Positions 17,166 to 26,279 of a stretch of 41,871 nt of DNA are shown here, piece by piece; positions within the stretch are counted from its first letter, which is position 1, and each line of letters begins with the position of its first letter. The notes below the pieces were generated by a model. The model did not search any database and was not told the origin of the DNA. It saw nothing but the letters and a program-made list of their open reading frames with translations. Made by a program: the position numbers and the translations under genes. The DNA is taken from assembly GCA_947457095.1 (NCBI GenBank), contig CANGUK010000009.1:1-41871 (forward strand). The letters are read 5' to 3'. The DNA comes from Cyclobacteriaceae bacterium (GTDB lineage: Bacteria; Bacteroidota; Bacteroidia; Cytophagales; Cyclobacteriaceae).

Positions 17166-18081
17166 TCTACTCCTCATCGTAGCCCTTCTTTTTTGGATGG
17201 GATGCGATAGCATTGATGACAAAAAAGGCAGATTCTTGCTCAAGGGCAACAAGAAAATGGAAGAAAATGACCCCAAAACTGCTTTGGGGTTTTATGAAGA
17301 AGCCATTGCGCTGGATTCCAATTTTGTAGACGCCTACTACAACAAGGGGATGGCGCACATTCAATTAAACCAGTTGGAGGCTGCTATTCAAGATTTTAGT
17401 GATGCCATTCAAAAAAAACCAGACTATACGGATGCACTTTTCCAGCGGGGATTGGCTTATTTGGACTTAGGAGCCAATTACAATGCCAAGGAGGATGCTG
17501 CCCGAATGGTTACCCAAAATCCAACGGATTGGAGGTCCTATTTCTTGAAGGGACTTACTGAAGAGAAACTCAAATCCTATTCAGATGCACTACAATCCTT
17601 TCAAAAAGCAGCGGAATTAGATCCCAAAAATTCGGACCTCTTGGTCAACCAAGCAACCATTCATTTCTACCAAAAAGATTACGTATCCGCCATGTCACTA
17701 TTGGCAAAGGCAGAGGAGATAAATCCCTTGGAACCCAACCTTCACAACTTGCGGTCAATGATCTTGTTTGAGGAGAAAAATTACGAAGGAGCGCTTAAAT
17801 CCGTAGAGAAAGCCATCACGCTAGACAATCGACAGGCGTATTTTTACAACAACCAGGGATTGTACCATCTCTATTTGAATCAATTGGAAGAAGGTCTTAC
17901 GCTGATCAACCAAAGTTTGGCGATGGATGACAAAAATCCGTTTGCACTTCGAAATAAGGGCATCTATTACACCTTAGCGGGAAAAAAGATAGAAGCCTTG
18001 AGTTTCTTGGAAGAATTGGCAATCAGCCATCCCGAAATGGACTTGGTGCAGGAGTACCTTTCAAAAGCGAGAGCCTTGTAG
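17146..18081 (+). CDS. TPR-repeat lipoprotein
   Basis: This 311-residue protein has a lipoprotein signal: MKFRIPNLLLIVALLFWMGC, with Cys20 as the lipidated residue and Asp at +2 or nearby. It then consists of about eight tetratricopeptide repeats of roughly 34 residues, with recurrent A..Y...A and N.G....L patterns (for example ALGFYEEAIALD, AIQDFSDAIQKKPDY, ALQSFQKAAELDPKN, ALKSVEKAITLD). TPR arrays are protein-binding scaffolds, here anchored in a membrane facing the periplasm. The ATG at 17146 lies inside the end of the AI-2E gene (20-nt overlap). An in-frame upstream ATG at 17056 would bury the signal peptide and is rejected. Its partner is unknown; the AI-2E protein is a candidate by coupling. 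Confidence 0.85.
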   Translation: MKFRIPNLLLIVALLFWMGCDSIDDKKGRFLLKGNKKMEENDPKTALGFYEEAIALDSNFVDAYYNKGMAHIQLNQLEAAIQDFSDAIQKKPDYTDALFQRGLAYLDLGANYNAKEDAARMVTQNPTDWRSYFLKGLTEEKLKSYSDALQSFQKAAELDPKNSDLLVNQATIHFYQKDYVSAMSLLAKAEEINPLEPNLHNLRSMILFEEKNYEGALKSVEKAITLDNRQAYFYNNQGLYHLYLNQLEEGLTLINQSLAMDDKNPFALRNKGIYYTLAGKKIEALSFLEELAISHPEMDLVQEYLSKARAL

Positions 18082-18111
18082 AAATCAATTCCAAGGGAGA
18101 CAAGTCCCTGA

Positions 18112-19317
18112 TTAGATACCAAATTCAACCTGGAATAGCCCAAACCAATAGTTTGCCGTTTCAGATAGTAGAAATTGGTTATTGGCCCAGGAATATCCCA
18201 AATTTCCTTGCAACTTCACCCGGTGACCTCCTACATAATGGGTATAGCCAAGCGTGGTCTCCTCTCGCTGCATTTCCAAATTTCGGATCGATTGCTTAGG
18301 GGTGATTTGTGCATAGCGGATGGCAAGTTCTCCCTGCTTGGAAATCAGTTTACTTACTTGAAAATTTTGGCCTGAACCCACCCATACCGCTTGTCGGAGC
18401 CCAAGTGGATTGTAGGTGATGGGATTGGAAGCGTTTCTGGAAAAATACTCACCAAGGAGGGCCCATCCCTTATATTTCAACATCATATCTGCAATAAACA
18501 CACGCTGATCCCGCTTTTGATACAACTCCGGCCCCAACTGCCCTCGAGACCGTGAACCACTTTCGTTGTAATTGTAACTGGCACCTAAAGAAAGTTTGGG
18601 GCGAGCCTCCAACTCAAGGTCTCCTTCGGAATAATCCCCTCCGTTGGTGAATTTTCCAAAAGGCAAGACTTCCATTCTTCCCGTGTAACTCAAGCCTCGA
18701 TCTCCTACGGAAGGATTTCTTCCTTCGCCCGAGCTAATCGCTCCTTTGAATTGGTAAACAGCCTTACCCTGACTGGGAATAGTGTAATAGGCAAAAACAC
18801 CAAAATCTCGATCTAGGGTAAAAAAAGAATTGGCTATGGATCGCTCTGCAAACTGCAGATTTCCAGAACTAATGACACGCTCTCGGTTACCTGGGAGTTT
18901 GGCTTGTCCTAAACCAACATAAAAGTTCGGACTAAAATGATAATACAAAATGGCATCTCGAATAGGCTGGGCGACCTCTCCCCCATCCAAGTCCATGTCT
19001 GATTTGGAAAATCCGAGTTGGATGTAGTACTGAATACGTGGATTGAACACAAAACCATCCAATCGCACCCTTAATCTTCGAATACGAAAATCAGTCTGTT
19101 CAAAACTCAAATCCTCTCCGCTTTCCGTTCGAAAGCCAATGCGGTTTTGCAATCGAAAACGCATATTCAAACTGAATAAGGAGTCTTTGGTAAAACTTAT
19201 CCCCTTTTGAACTTGGAGCAAAGAACGTTCATCGGATTCATTTTGCGCCACCACGGTTTGGCTTAAAGCCAAACCCAAGCAGACCATAATTAACTGAAAC
19301 AAAAGAATCCTTTTCAT
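18112..19317 (-). CDS. Phosphate-selective porin O/P-like outer-membrane protein
   Basis: This 401-residue protein has a signal peptide (MKRILLFQLIMVCLGLALSQTVVAQ). The barrel contains the family hallmark FRIRRLRVRLDGFVFNPRI, followed by YYIQLGFSKSDMD and GLGQAKLPGNRERVISSGNLQF, as in OprP/OprO-like porins of Bacteroidota. A Phe near the C-terminus (VEFGI) fits insertion by the Bam machinery. The specificity for phosphate is not safe in this phylum, and other anions are possible. The ATG at 19317 follows the aconitase terminator by 13 nt. The gene therefore depends on read-through or on a promoter I cannot see. It converges with the TPR gene (30 nt between stops). Confidence 0.85.
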   Translation of the reverse strand: MKRILLFQLIMVCLGLALSQTVVAQNESDERSLLQVQKGISFTKDSLFSLNMRFRLQNRIGFRTESGEDLSFEQTDFRIRRLRVRLDGFVFNPRIQYYIQLGFSKSDMDLDGGEVAQPIRDAILYYHFSPNFYVGLGQAKLPGNRERVISSGNLQFAERSIANSFFTLDRDFGVFAYYTIPSQGKAVYQFKGAISSGEGRNPSVGDRGLSYTGRMEVLPFGKFTNGGDYSEGDLELEARPKLSLGASYNYNESGSRSRGQLGPELYQKRDQRVFIADMMLKYKGWALLGEYFSRNASNPITYNPLGLRQAVWVGSGQNFQVSKLISKQGELAIRYAQITPKQSIRNLEMQREETTLGYTHYVGGHRVKLQGNLGYSWANNQFLLSETANYWFGLFQVEFGI

Positions 19318-19330
19318 AGCGTTTGGATGT

Positions 19331-19365
19331 AAAAAAAGCCGTAACGAAGTAATCATTACGGCTTT
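19331..19365 (-). terminator. Terminator between aconitase and the porin gene
   Basis: A 10-bp stem (AAAGCCGTAA 19335-19344 with TTACGGCTTT 19356-19365) is followed on the minus strand by a run of seven T residues. It lies 18 nt after the aconitase stop and 13 nt before the porin ATG. Confidence 0.8.
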
Positions 19366-19382
19366 CTTAAATTAAAACTTGC

Positions 19383-21647
19383 TTAAGCTTTGGCTGCCTT
19401 GATCAGGTTCAAAGCACTACCTGCCTTAAACCATTCGATCTGTCCTTCATTGTAGGTGTGATTAGCCACCACAGTGTGGGAGGTACCATCTGCATGATGG
19501 AAGACCACTTCCAAGGACTTTCCTGGCGCAAACGTAGTCAAGCCATTGATGTCGATTACATCATTTTCTTGGATCAAGTCGTAATCCGACGGATTTGCAA
19601 AAGTCAATGCAAGCATGCCCTGCTTCTTTAAGTTGGTCTCGTGAATACGAGCAAATGACTTCACTAAGATCGCGCGAACACCTAGGAATCTAGGTTCCAT
19701 GGCCGCATGCTCTCTGGAAGATCCTTCACCATAGTTTTCATCTCCTACCACAATGGATCCAATTCCTGCTGCTTTGTAAGCACGTTGCGTTGCTGGAACT
19801 TCACCATAACCACCAGACAATTGATTTTTCACCGAGTTGGTGGCATCGTTGAAGGCATTTACCGCTCCGATGAGCATGTTGTTGGAGATATTGTCCAAAT
19901 GACCTCTGTATTTCAACCAAGGGCCTGCCATCGAGATGTGGTCCGTGGTACATTTTCCTTTGGCTTTGATCAATAACTTCAAACCTTTCAAGTCCACGCC
20001 TTCCCAAGCTGCGAATGAATCCAATAGTTGCAAACGATCAGAAGTTGGGGAAACGAGTACCTGAACCTTGGATCCGTCTTGTGCAGGAGCCTGGTATCCA
20101 GCATCTTCCACTGCAAAGCCTTTAGTAGGCAATTCCAATCCTCTTGGCTCATCCAAGCGAACTTGAACACCTTCAGAGTTGGTCAAGGTATCCGTAAGTG
20201 GGTTAAATGTTAGGTCGCCAGCGATTGCTAGTGCAGTCACGATCTCAGGAGAGGCTACGAACGCGTGTGTATTAGGATTTCCATCCGCACGCTTCGCAAA
20301 ATTTCGGTTAAATGAAGTAATGATGGAGTTCTTCTCTTGCTTTTCAGCGCCATGTCTGGCCCATTGTCCGATGCATGGACCGCAAGCATTGGCAAGCACC
20401 ACGCCTCCCATTTTGTCGAAGGTGTCCAAAAATCCATCTCGAGCCACAGTGAAACGAACTTGCTCAGAACCTGGGGTGATGGTATACTCCGACTTGGCAA
20501 CCAACTTTTTATCTACTGCCTGCTGCGCAAGAGAAGCCGCTCTAGAAATGTCCTCGTAGGAGGAGTTGGTACAAGAACCGATCAAGCCCACATCCAATTT
20601 CGCTGGCCATCCATTTTCTCTGACAGCGGCAGCGAATTTAGAGATTGGCCAAGCCAAATCTGGTGTAAATGGACCATTTACATGCGGCTCAAGTTCAGAA
20701 AGATTGATTTCAATTACCTGATCAAAGTACTGCTCTGGGTTAGCATACACTTCAGCGTCACCAGTCAAATGTTCTGCGATACCATTTGCGAGTGTCGCGA
20801 TATCGGAACGACCTGTTCCGGAAAGGTAGGCAGCAGATTTTTCATCGTAACCAAAAATGGAGGTAGTAGCACCAATCTCAGCACCCATGTTACAGATGGT
20901 TCCTTTACCAGTAGCGGATAGGGAGCGAGCTCCTTCTCCAAAATACTCAACGATCGCGCCAGTTCCACCTTTTACGGTCAGGATACCTGCAACCTTCAAA
21001 ATCACGTCTTTGGCAGAAGTCCAGCCCGACATTTTACCGGTCAACTTCACACCAATCAATTTTGGAAACTTCAATTCCCAAGGCAATCCAGCCATTACGT
21101 CACAGGCATCAGCACCACCTACACCAATCGCAATCATCCCAAGTCCTCCTGCATTGGGAGTATGGGAATCAGTACCGATCATCATTCCACCTGGAAAAGC
21201 ATAGTTTTCCAACACCACTTGGTGAATGATTCCTGCTCCCGGCTTCCAGAATCCGATGCCATACTTATTCGATACAGAGGCCAAAAAATCATATACCTCT
21301 TTGTTTTTATCTTTTGCTTTGCTCAAATCTTGATCTGCTCCAATTTCTGCTTGGATCAAGTGATCGCAGTGAACTGTAGAAGGAACAGCAACCTGAGAAC
21401 GACCTGCCTGCATAAATTGCAAAAGGGCCATCTGTGCAGTAGCATCTTGCATCGCAACGCGATCGGGTTGAAAATCAACGTAGGAGGTTCCTCTTTTAAA
21501 TGCCTGACTAGCAGCCCCTTCAGTTAAGTGAGCGTAAAGAATTTTTTCAGTCAATGTAAGCGGTTTGCCGACCACCTTTCTTGCCGCTGCAATACGACTA
21601 GGGATCTGTGCATACACCTCTTTGATCATTTCGATATCAAAAGCCAT
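19383..21647 (-). CDS. Aconitate hydratase (mitochondrial-type)
   Basis: This 754-residue [4Fe-4S] dehydratase of the TCA cycle interconverts citrate and isocitrate. Motifs appear in order: [19 protein letters not shown] (substrate loop), [10 protein letters not shown] with the first cluster Cys, and [11 protein letters not shown] with the other two cluster Cys. The C-terminal swivelling domain carries [19 protein letters not shown], with the catalytic Ser/Arg. Length and motifs match the mitochondrial-type aconitase usual in Bacteroidota rather than AcnB. The start is the ATG at 21647 ([12 protein letters not shown]); an upstream in-frame ATG at 21713 adds a hydrophobic stretch not expected for the family. 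A terminator follows. The acyl-CoA reductase gene lies 140 nt upstream on the same strand. Confidence 0.95.
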   Translation of the reverse strand: MAFDIEMIKEVYAQIPSRIAAARKVVGKPLTLTEKILYAHLTEGAASQAFKRGTSYVDFQPDRVAMQDATAQMALLQFMQAGRSQVAVPSTVHCDHLIQAEIGADQDLSKAKDKNKEVYDFLASVSNKYGIGFWKPGAGIIHQVVLENYAFPGGMMIGTDSHTPNAGGLGMIAIGVGGADACDVMAGLPWELKFPKLIGVKLTGKMSGWTSAKDVILKVAGILTVKGGTGAIVEYFGEGARSLSATGKGTICNMGAEIGATTSIFGYDEKSAAYLSGTGRSDIATLANGIAEHLTGDAEVYANPEQYFDQVIEINLSELEPHVNGPFTPDLAWPISKFAAAVRENGWPAKLDVGLIGSCTNSSYEDISRAASLAQQAVDKKLVAKSEYTITPGSEQVRFTVARDGFLDTFDKMGGVVLANACGPCIGQWARHGAEKQEKNSIITSFNRNFAKRADGNPNTHAFVASPEIVTALAIAGDLTFNPLTDTLTNSEGVQVRLDEPRGLELPTKGFAVEDAGYQAPAQDGSKVQVLVSPTSDRLQLLDSFAAWEGVDLKGLKLLIKAKGKCTTDHISMAGPWLKYRGHLDNISNNMLIGAVNAFNDATNSVKNQLSGGYGEVPATQRAYKAAGIGSIVVGDENYGEGSSREHAAMEPRFLGVRAILVKSFARIHETNLKKQGMLALTFANPSDYDLIQENDVIDINGLTTFAPGKSLEVVFHHADGTSHTVVANHTYNEGQIEWFKAGSALNLIKAAKA

Positions 21648-21787
21648 CGTTTTGTATAGTTTATGGAGTAAATGGTTCAAATTTCCGACTGCGAATATAG
21701 GAAAAAGCAACAAAAAAGGTAACGAACATTCCGCTTATCGGGTTGCCTAAATTGAAGTAAAAACCTGGAATCCTCCTGGAATTTTTC

Positions 21788-22822
21788 CTAAACTCCTAAC
21801 CCACTTAAAAATTGAAGGGTATCTACGCCATCTGCATAGTCCCATGGGGCTGGACACTGGGTTTGACCAAACGGAATTATTCCAGGAATACTTAAGCTTG
21901 AATGCCCCACCACGCATTGGATCTGGCTCGCTAAGGCTGAAAGTTTGGATTGCAAGGCTGCTTCGTCCTCGTAGACTTCGTAAAAAAGCACCCCTATGGG
22001 AGACACTAAGTCTGCAGATTCTTTTAGCAGGAGAAAACCATTGTCCAAGTGCGGAGTGCCATTGACCAAATAAATGGACTTGTTGTACTCGTAATTGTTG
22101 AAGTACTTGTGGTGATTGGCCACCCAATCAAAGGCTTGAATTGCATCTAGAAGTTGCGTCAACTGCGCTTGATTTTTGACAAATACTTTGGAAACGTTTC
22201 TACAACCCAAACCAAAGTAATCAAATATATCGTTCCCCAAGGCTTGCAAATCGGCAAGAGATTCATCCCCTTGAAGAATGGCCACAGAAGTCCGATTGGA
22301 ACGAATCAAGTGTGGATATTTCCCAAAGTAATAGTTGAAGTACCGGGCAGAATTGTCGCTCCCAGTGGCGATGTAGGCCTGTTTGTTTTTTAAGAGTTCT
22401 TCAATAAAAATTCGCTCTGAAAAACGGGGCTCAATGGCCTTCAATTGACGGAGTAACCAAAGTGGCAATGCAGTATCCTGAGAACTTAGTTTGATGCATG
22501 CAAAATGGCCAGCAATCAATACTGCCAAAATATCGTGAAAGCCTACCCCAGGGATATTCCCAGCAAGCATTAATCCGATTTGCTGCGGCTGATCCGTTTC
22601 TGAAAAAGAATAGTTGGCCACCCACTTTTCCAATGCCTCGGCATCTAAGAGCACCTGAATTCCTTTCAATGCCTGATCCAAGGATTGCGGGGTAAACCAA
22701 GCATTTTGATTTTGGGCTTGTTGAAAAAGTTCAAATTTTTCGTCGCCTTCCAAATCAGACAAAAGGTTTCCTAGGCGAATAAATGCCGAAATTCGATCAG
22801 AAAGCGGGAAATTAGCGTGCAT
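21788..22822 (-). CDS. LuxC-type acyl-CoA reductase
   Basis: This 344-residue protein of the LuxC/aldehyde-dehydrogenase-like acyl-CoA reductase group is common in Bacteroidota. Recognisable parts are GLMLAGNIPGVGFHDILAVLIAGH (dinucleotide-binding, interrupted here only by normal variation), YIATGSDNSARYFNYYFGKYP, and DYFGLGCRNVSKVFV with the likely nucleophilic Cys. These enzymes reduce fatty acyl-CoA or acyl-enzyme to aldehyde with NADPH. LuxD/LuxE partners are absent here, so this is not a lux operon. The gene is divergent from the ferredoxin gene (119 nt between starts), and both have good -7 boxes. The physiological substrate is unknown. Confidence 0.87.
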   Translation of the reverse strand: MHANFPLSDRISAFIRLGNLLSDLEGDEKFELFQQAQNQNAWFTPQSLDQALKGIQVLLDAEALEKWVANYSFSETDQPQQIGLMLAGNIPGVGFHDILAVLIAGHFACIKLSSQDTALPLWLLRQLKAIEPRFSERIFIEELLKNKQAYIATGSDNSARYFNYYFGKYPHLIRSNRTSVAILQGDESLADLQALGNDIFDYFGLGCRNVSKVFVKNQAQLTQLLDAIQAFDWVANHHKYFNNYEYNKSIYLVNGTPHLDNGFLLLKESADLVSPIGVLFYEVYEDEAALQSKLSALASQIQCVVGHSSLSIPGIIPFGQTQCPAPWDYADGVDTLQFLSGLGV

Positions 22823-22826
22823 GATG

Positions 22827-22834
22827 CAAAGGTA
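22827..22834 (-). promoter_or_regulatory. -7 box four nt before the acyl-CoA reductase ATG
   Basis: The minus strand reads TACCTTTG, a full TAnnTTTG match, followed by CATC and the ATG at 22822. TTC (22857-22855) is the best -33 candidate with a 20-nt spacer. If used, transcription would start at or near the ATG, giving a leaderless message. Confidence 0.45.
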
Positions 22835-22891
22835 CCCAAAAAGAAAACCCTATGGAATAAAATAAAATTAATTAGTGTGACAACTTTTTTA

Positions 22892-22922
22892 TTGCCTAGG
22901 TGTTTAGGAGGTTGTAACTTTG
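22892..22922 (+). promoter_or_regulatory. Promoter for the ferredoxin gene
   Basis: TTG (22892-22894), a 20-nt spacer, then TAACTTTG (22915-22922): both elements match the Bacteroidota consensus. It lies 19 nt before the ATG at 22942, consistent with strong expression. Confidence 0.78.
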
Positions 22923-22941
22923 AATTCAAATTTGACTACCT

Positions 22942-23289
22942 ATGGCAATAATGATTACAGACGAATGCATCAATTGTGGTGCATGCGAACCTGAATGCCC
23001 CAACACGGCAATCTATGAAGGTGGAGTAGAATGGACTTGGGCTGGAGGCACCAACTTGAAAGAAGTGACCCTTGAAGATGGAACAGTGGTGGTTGCTACT
23101 GCTAAGCAAACTCCTGTTTCAGATGAATTTTATTACATCGTATCGGATAAATGTACCGAATGCAACGGCTTCCATGAAGAGCCTCAATGTGCGGCTGTTT
23201 GTCCGGTAGATTGCTGCGTAGATGATCCTGATCACCGAGAAACTGAAGAAGCGCTTCTTTCCAAGAAAGCTTTCTTACACGGAGAATAA
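22942..23289 (+). CDS. 4Fe-4S dicluster ferredoxin
   Basis: This 115-residue electron carrier has two cluster-binding segments. The first is [12 protein letters not shown] near the N-terminus (CxxCxxCxxxCP). The second is [22 protein letters not shown], where an insertion separates the second and third Cys, as in YfhL/Alvin-type ferredoxins. An insertion between the two clusters (about residues 27-65) carries the strands [12 protein letters not shown] and [11 protein letters not shown]. It is a soluble cytosolic protein that probably passes electrons at low potential. It is divergent from the LuxC-type reductase, a pairing I recall as frequent in this phylum, though the reductase itself is expected to use NADPH. 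It ends in a strong terminator. Confidence 0.93.
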   Translation: MAIMITDECINCGACEPECPNTAIYEGGVEWTWAGGTNLKEVTLEDGTVVVATAKQTPVSDEFYYIVSDKCTECNGFHEEPQCAAVCPVDCCVDDPDHRETEEALLSKKAFLHGE

Positions 23290-23310
23290 ATTTTTATGAC
23301 AACCGAATTA

Positions 23311-23343
23311 GGCTGTTTCTTATCAGAAACAGCCTTTTTTTTT
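23311..23343 (+). terminator. Terminator after the ferredoxin gene
   Basis: Perfect 10-bp stem GGCTGTTTCT/AGAAACAGCC (23311-23320, 23325-23334) with a TATC loop and nine T residues. Confidence 0.88.
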
Positions 23344-23560
23344 GCCGCTGACTTTAAAAATGCAGGCTTCATTTGTATGCACAAAGCATCTCTCTGTTAA
23401 CTTTTTTTACCTGGTTATTTACTTCATAACCAAGATTATAGGCTATATATTTCTTCGTTTTAACCTGTACTTCTTGTTTAACCAAATGGGGTTTGTGTCG
23501 GTTTTATATCCTCTTGTACTCTTTTTTTTACAGATTTTTAAAAAAAAGGAGGACTTCGTT
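23344..23560. other. AT-rich non-coding stretch
   Basis: No supported gene. An 87-codon open frame on the plus strand (23342-23605) begins in the terminator T-tract and encodes a low-complexity Phe/Leu-rich sequence; it looks like chance. A small inverted repeat GGTTAT/ATAACC (23413-23418, 23426-23431) is present. Confidence 0.5.
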
Positions 23561-23592
23561 TTGAATTCTACCTTGCTTTTCCCTTATCTTAG
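23561..23592 (+). promoter_or_regulatory. Candidate promoter for the DUF3276 gene
   Basis: TTG (23561-23563), a 21-nt spacer, then TATCTTAG (23585-23592), seven of eight positions in agreement with TAnnTTTG. It is 41 nt before the TTG start codon. Confidence 0.45.
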
Positions 23593-23633
23593 ACCCAATA
23601 ATTAAATCATTCCAACCAATAACCCCTACAACA

Positions 23634-23963
23634 TTGGAAGATCACCGAGGATACGATAGAGATGAAATTTTCTCTAAAAAAGTAAAGGCAGGAAAAAGAA
23701 CTTATTTTTTTGATATCAAATCAACCCGTGGAAACGATTATTACCTGACCATTACAGAGAGCAAGCGAAGAACAGATGGTGACAGCTTCAGTTATGAGAA
23801 GCACAAAATCTTCTTGTACAAAGAGGATTTTTTCAAATTCGTCAATGCACTGAATGAAGCAGTAGACCACGTGAAAAACGATTTGCTTCCTGACTTCGAT
23901 TTTGAACAGTTTGAGAACGAAGAATCTGAGAACGAAGTAAATAATGACCTACGCTGGGAATAA
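23634..23963 (+). CDS. DUF3276 / PUR-alpha-like nucleic-acid-binding protein, TTG start
   Basis: This 109-residue protein of the bacterial PUR family (DUF3276) has DEIFSKKVKAGKRTYFFDIK, DYYLTITESKRR, HKIFLYKEDFFKF and ALNEAVDHVK. This is the beta-beta-beta-beta-alpha layout of PUR repeats, which bind single-stranded nucleic acid; the Borrelia relative is BpuR. The C-terminus is acidic. Translation must begin at TTG (23634-23636): there is no in-frame ATG before the conserved region, and the resulting MEDHRGYDRDEIF matches the expected family N-terminus. It likely acts in the cytosol as a regulator or RNA chaperone, which is inferred from family. A hairpin terminator follows the gene. Confidence 0.88.
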   Translation: MEDHRGYDRDEIFSKKVKAGKRTYFFDIKSTRGNDYYLTITESKRRTDGDSFSYEKHKIFLYKEDFFKFVNALNEAVDHVKNDLLPDFDFEQFENEESENEVNNDLRWE

Positions 23964-24010
23964 ACCAGTAGTACTTCATTAGGGATACTATTCTTATTCC
24001 AATATATTTG

Positions 24011-24036
24011 AGGAGGCTTCTGCCTCCTTTTCTTTT
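24011..24036 (+). terminator. Terminator after the DUF3276 gene
   Basis: AGGAGGC/GCCTCCT stem (24011-24017, 24022-24028) with a TTCT loop followed by TTTCTTTT. It ends 6 nt before the next ATG. A -7-like TATATTTG (24003-24010) directly abuts it. Confidence 0.75.
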
Positions 24037-24042
24037 ACATCC

Positions 24043-25137
24043 ATGCAGCGGTTTTTCGTCTACCTGATCCTCTTCTTTCTCACCTTCCTGGTGTTTGGTT
24101 GGTATTTTTCTGCTATTTCACTGTATTTGGTCGTATCGTTGATTTTGGCTGCCTTGCTTCGCCCCTTGACCAATCGAATCAATGAAGTACATATTATTGG
24201 TCAGCATATTCCGAGAGGCATTGCCATTCTTGCCTCTTATGCCGTGGTAGTTTCCATTGTATTCTTATTGGGACTCCTCTTTTTCCCCCTAATCAATCGC
24301 CAAGTTATTCTTTTGAGCGAGTTGGATTTGGATAGCATCTACCTGCAAATGGAAGTTCCTTTAGAGAAGCTCGAGCGATTTTTGATGAAGTATCAACTGA
24401 TTGAAAATAAGAAAGGAATCCTTCTGGAAGAACTTCGCCTTTCGGTGCAAGAGGCATTGAAGAAATTTGACATCGGCGGTTTTATATCGGGAGTCATTTC
24501 GGTAACCAGCAATGTATTTATTGGCACCATGGCGATTGCCTTTATTACTTTTTTCCTACTTCTAGAGAATGGCCTGCTTCGCAGAAATCTCCTGAACCTA
24601 ATCCCTAATGCCTACTTTGAATTGTCTGTAGCAACCTTTACTAAAGTTGAAAAACTCCTATCCAATTACCTTTTTGGGCTTTTGCTTCAAGTATTGGCTA
24701 TTTTCTTACTCGCAGCATCGGGACTTACCTTAGCCGGTGTAGAATATGCGCTGACTATTGCCCTTTTTGCATCAATTGCCAACCTTATCCCCTACGCAGG
24801 TCCGATACTAGGAACGGTTTTTGGCATCGTTGTAGGCATTTCCACAGGGGATTTTACCGCAGACAGTGAATACAATTTCTTCCTCTTTAAAATTATTTCT
24901 GTATTTGCGGCAGTTCAGATTACTGACAATGTGCTCCTGCAGCCGCTTATTTTTTCCAAATCCGTAAAAGCACATCCCCTTGAAATATTTGTTATTATCT
25001 TTGCAGGTGCAAAAATCGCAGGAATCGTAGGGATGATCTTTGCCATACCCGTTTACACCATTTTCAGAGTATCGGTCTTGGAATTTTACAGTGGGTACAA
25101 GTCCTATAAAATATTTAAAATTAAAGCAACGAATTAA
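24043..25137 (+). CDS. AI-2E family transporter-like membrane protein (second copy)
   Basis: This 364-residue protein is of the same family as the one at 16065-17165. It has paired N-terminal transmembrane segments (about 5-45), a third at about 62-90, a cytoplasmic or periplasmic helical loop with [19 protein letters not shown], and the conserved C-terminal [19 protein letters not shown] and [15 protein letters not shown]. The two copies are clearly diverged at the protein level, so this is not a recent duplication. Its TAA overlaps the ATG of ychF by one base (TAATG), indicating coupled translation. The substrate is unknown. Confidence 0.9.
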   Translation: MQRFFVYLILFFLTFLVFGWYFSAISLYLVVSLILAALLRPLTNRINEVHIIGQHIPRGIAILASYAVVVSIVFLLGLLFFPLINRQVILLSELDLDSIYLQMEVPLEKLERFLMKYQLIENKKGILLEELRLSVQEALKKFDIGGFISGVISVTSNVFIGTMAIAFITFFLLLENGLLRRNLLNLIPNAYFELSVATFTKVEKLLSNYLFGLLLQVLAIFLLAASGLTLAGVEYALTIALFASIANLIPYAGPILGTVFGIVVGISTGDFTADSEYNFFLFKIISVFAAVQITDNVLLQPLIFSKSVKAHPLEIFVIIFAGAKIAGIVGMIFAIPVYTIFRVSVLEFYSGYKSYKIFKIKATN

Positions 25138-26234
25138 TGGCATTACAATGTGGCATAGTAGGTCTCCCCAATGTGGGCAAATCTACCTTGTTTAATGCGC
25201 TCTCTAGCGCCAAAGCAGAAGCAGCAAATTTTCCTTTTTGTACCATCGAACCCAATGTGGGTGTAGTCTCAGTTCCTGATGTTCGCTTGCAGGAACTTGA
25301 AGCCTTGGTCAATCCGCAACGTGTGGTTCCCACCATCATCGAGTTTGTAGACATTGCAGGACTTGTAAAAGGTGCCTCCAAAGGCGAAGGATTGGGAAAT
25401 AAGTTCTTAGCCAACATTCGTGAAGTAGACGCCATCATTCACGTGATTCGCTGCTTTGAAGACAACAATATCGTTCACGTCGCTGGTGGCGTAGACCCGA
25501 TTTTTGACAAAGAAGTAATCGACACCGAATTGCAGTTGAAGGATTTGGAATCCGTAGAAAAAAAGATTCAGCGGATCGAAAAGATGGCTAAATCCGGAGA
25601 CGCCAAAGCCAAGCGTGAATTGGAAACCTTGCTCCGATTTAAAGATGGACTGACTTCAGGACTAAATGCACGTGGCATCGAAGTAGATAAGGAAGATTTA
25701 GAAGCCGTTCGTGACCTTCAACTTCTCACCATCAAGCCAGTACTCTATGTAGCCAACGTAGACGAGGCAAGCATTCACACAGGAAACGCTTTTGTAACCA
25801 AACTTCGTGAAAAAGTAAAAGAGGAAAATGCAGAAGTCATTATCCTTTGTGCAGCCATCGAATCCCAAATCGCCGAATTTGACGACCCAGAGGAAAAGGC
25901 ACTATTTCTAGGAGAGTATGGACTCAACGAAAGTGGGCTTAATCGTCTGATTTATGGTGCCTACACCCTACTCGACTTGATCACTTACTTTACCGCCGGT
26001 GTGCAAGAGGTTCGCGCTTGGACGATCCGTAAAGGATGGAAAGCGCCGCAAGCCGCCGGGGTGATTCACACCGACTTTGAACGAGGATTTATCAAAGCCG
26101 AAGTAATTCGACTTGCAGATTATAAACAATTTAAGAGCGAGGCAGTTTGTAGAGATAATGGTAAAATCTCAATCGAAGGCAAAGAATACGTTGTCCAAGA
26201 TGGGGATATTATGCATTTTAGATTTAATGTTTGA
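25137..26234 (+). CDS. ychF: Ribosome-associated ATPase/GTPase YchF (OLA1 family)
   Basis: This 365-residue Obg-family P-loop NTPase has GLPNVGKST (Walker A, residues about 8-16), [11 protein letters not shown] (switch I), [17 protein letters not shown] (switch II) and LYVANVDE in place of the NKxD guanine-specificity motif. That replacement is the YchF/OLA1 hallmark and lets it prefer ATP. The C-terminal TGS domain (about 280-365) includes [15 protein letters not shown] and ends [11 protein letters not shown]. It binds ribosomes and is linked to stress and iron responses in other bacteria. Start and stop are unambiguous: the ATG overlaps the previous stop. The cas6-like gene follows, with its own candidate promoter at the end of ychF. 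Confidence 0.96.
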   Translation: MALQCGIVGLPNVGKSTLFNALSSAKAEAANFPFCTIEPNVGVVSVPDVRLQELEALVNPQRVVPTIIEFVDIAGLVKGASKGEGLGNKFLANIREVDAIIHVIRCFEDNNIVHVAGGVDPIFDKEVIDTELQLKDLESVEKKIQRIEKMAKSGDAKAKRELETLLRFKDGLTSGLNARGIEVDKEDLEAVRDLQLLTIKPVLYVANVDEASIHTGNAFVTKLREKVKEENAEVIILCAAIESQIAEFDDPEEKALFLGEYGLNESGLNRLIYGAYTLLDLITYFTAGVQEVRAWTIRKGWKAPQAAGVIHTDFERGFIKAEVIRLADYKQFKSEAVCRDNGKISIEGKEYVVQDGDIMHFRFNV

Positions 26235-26262
26235 GTTTTGATAAGAAATTAGTGTAATTTTA
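26231..26262 (+). promoter_or_regulatory. Candidate promoter for the cas6-like gene
   Basis: TTG (26231-26233, overlapping the ychF stop), a 21-nt spacer, then TAATTTTA (26255-26262), seven of eight positions of the -7 consensus. Predicted start near 26268, placing the 26280-26306 hairpin in the leader. Confidence 0.5.
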
Positions 26263-26279
26263 CATCAAGTAGTTAATTA

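Noticed and set aside
21788-22822. Bioluminescence (lux) operon
   Set aside because: Only a LuxC-type reductase is present; no luxA, luxB, luxD or luxE genes are near.
23342-23605. 87-codon open frame after the ferredoxin gene
   Set aside because: It begins in the terminator T-tract, is Phe/Leu/Tyr-rich low-complexity sequence, and overlaps the promoter of the DUF3276 gene.
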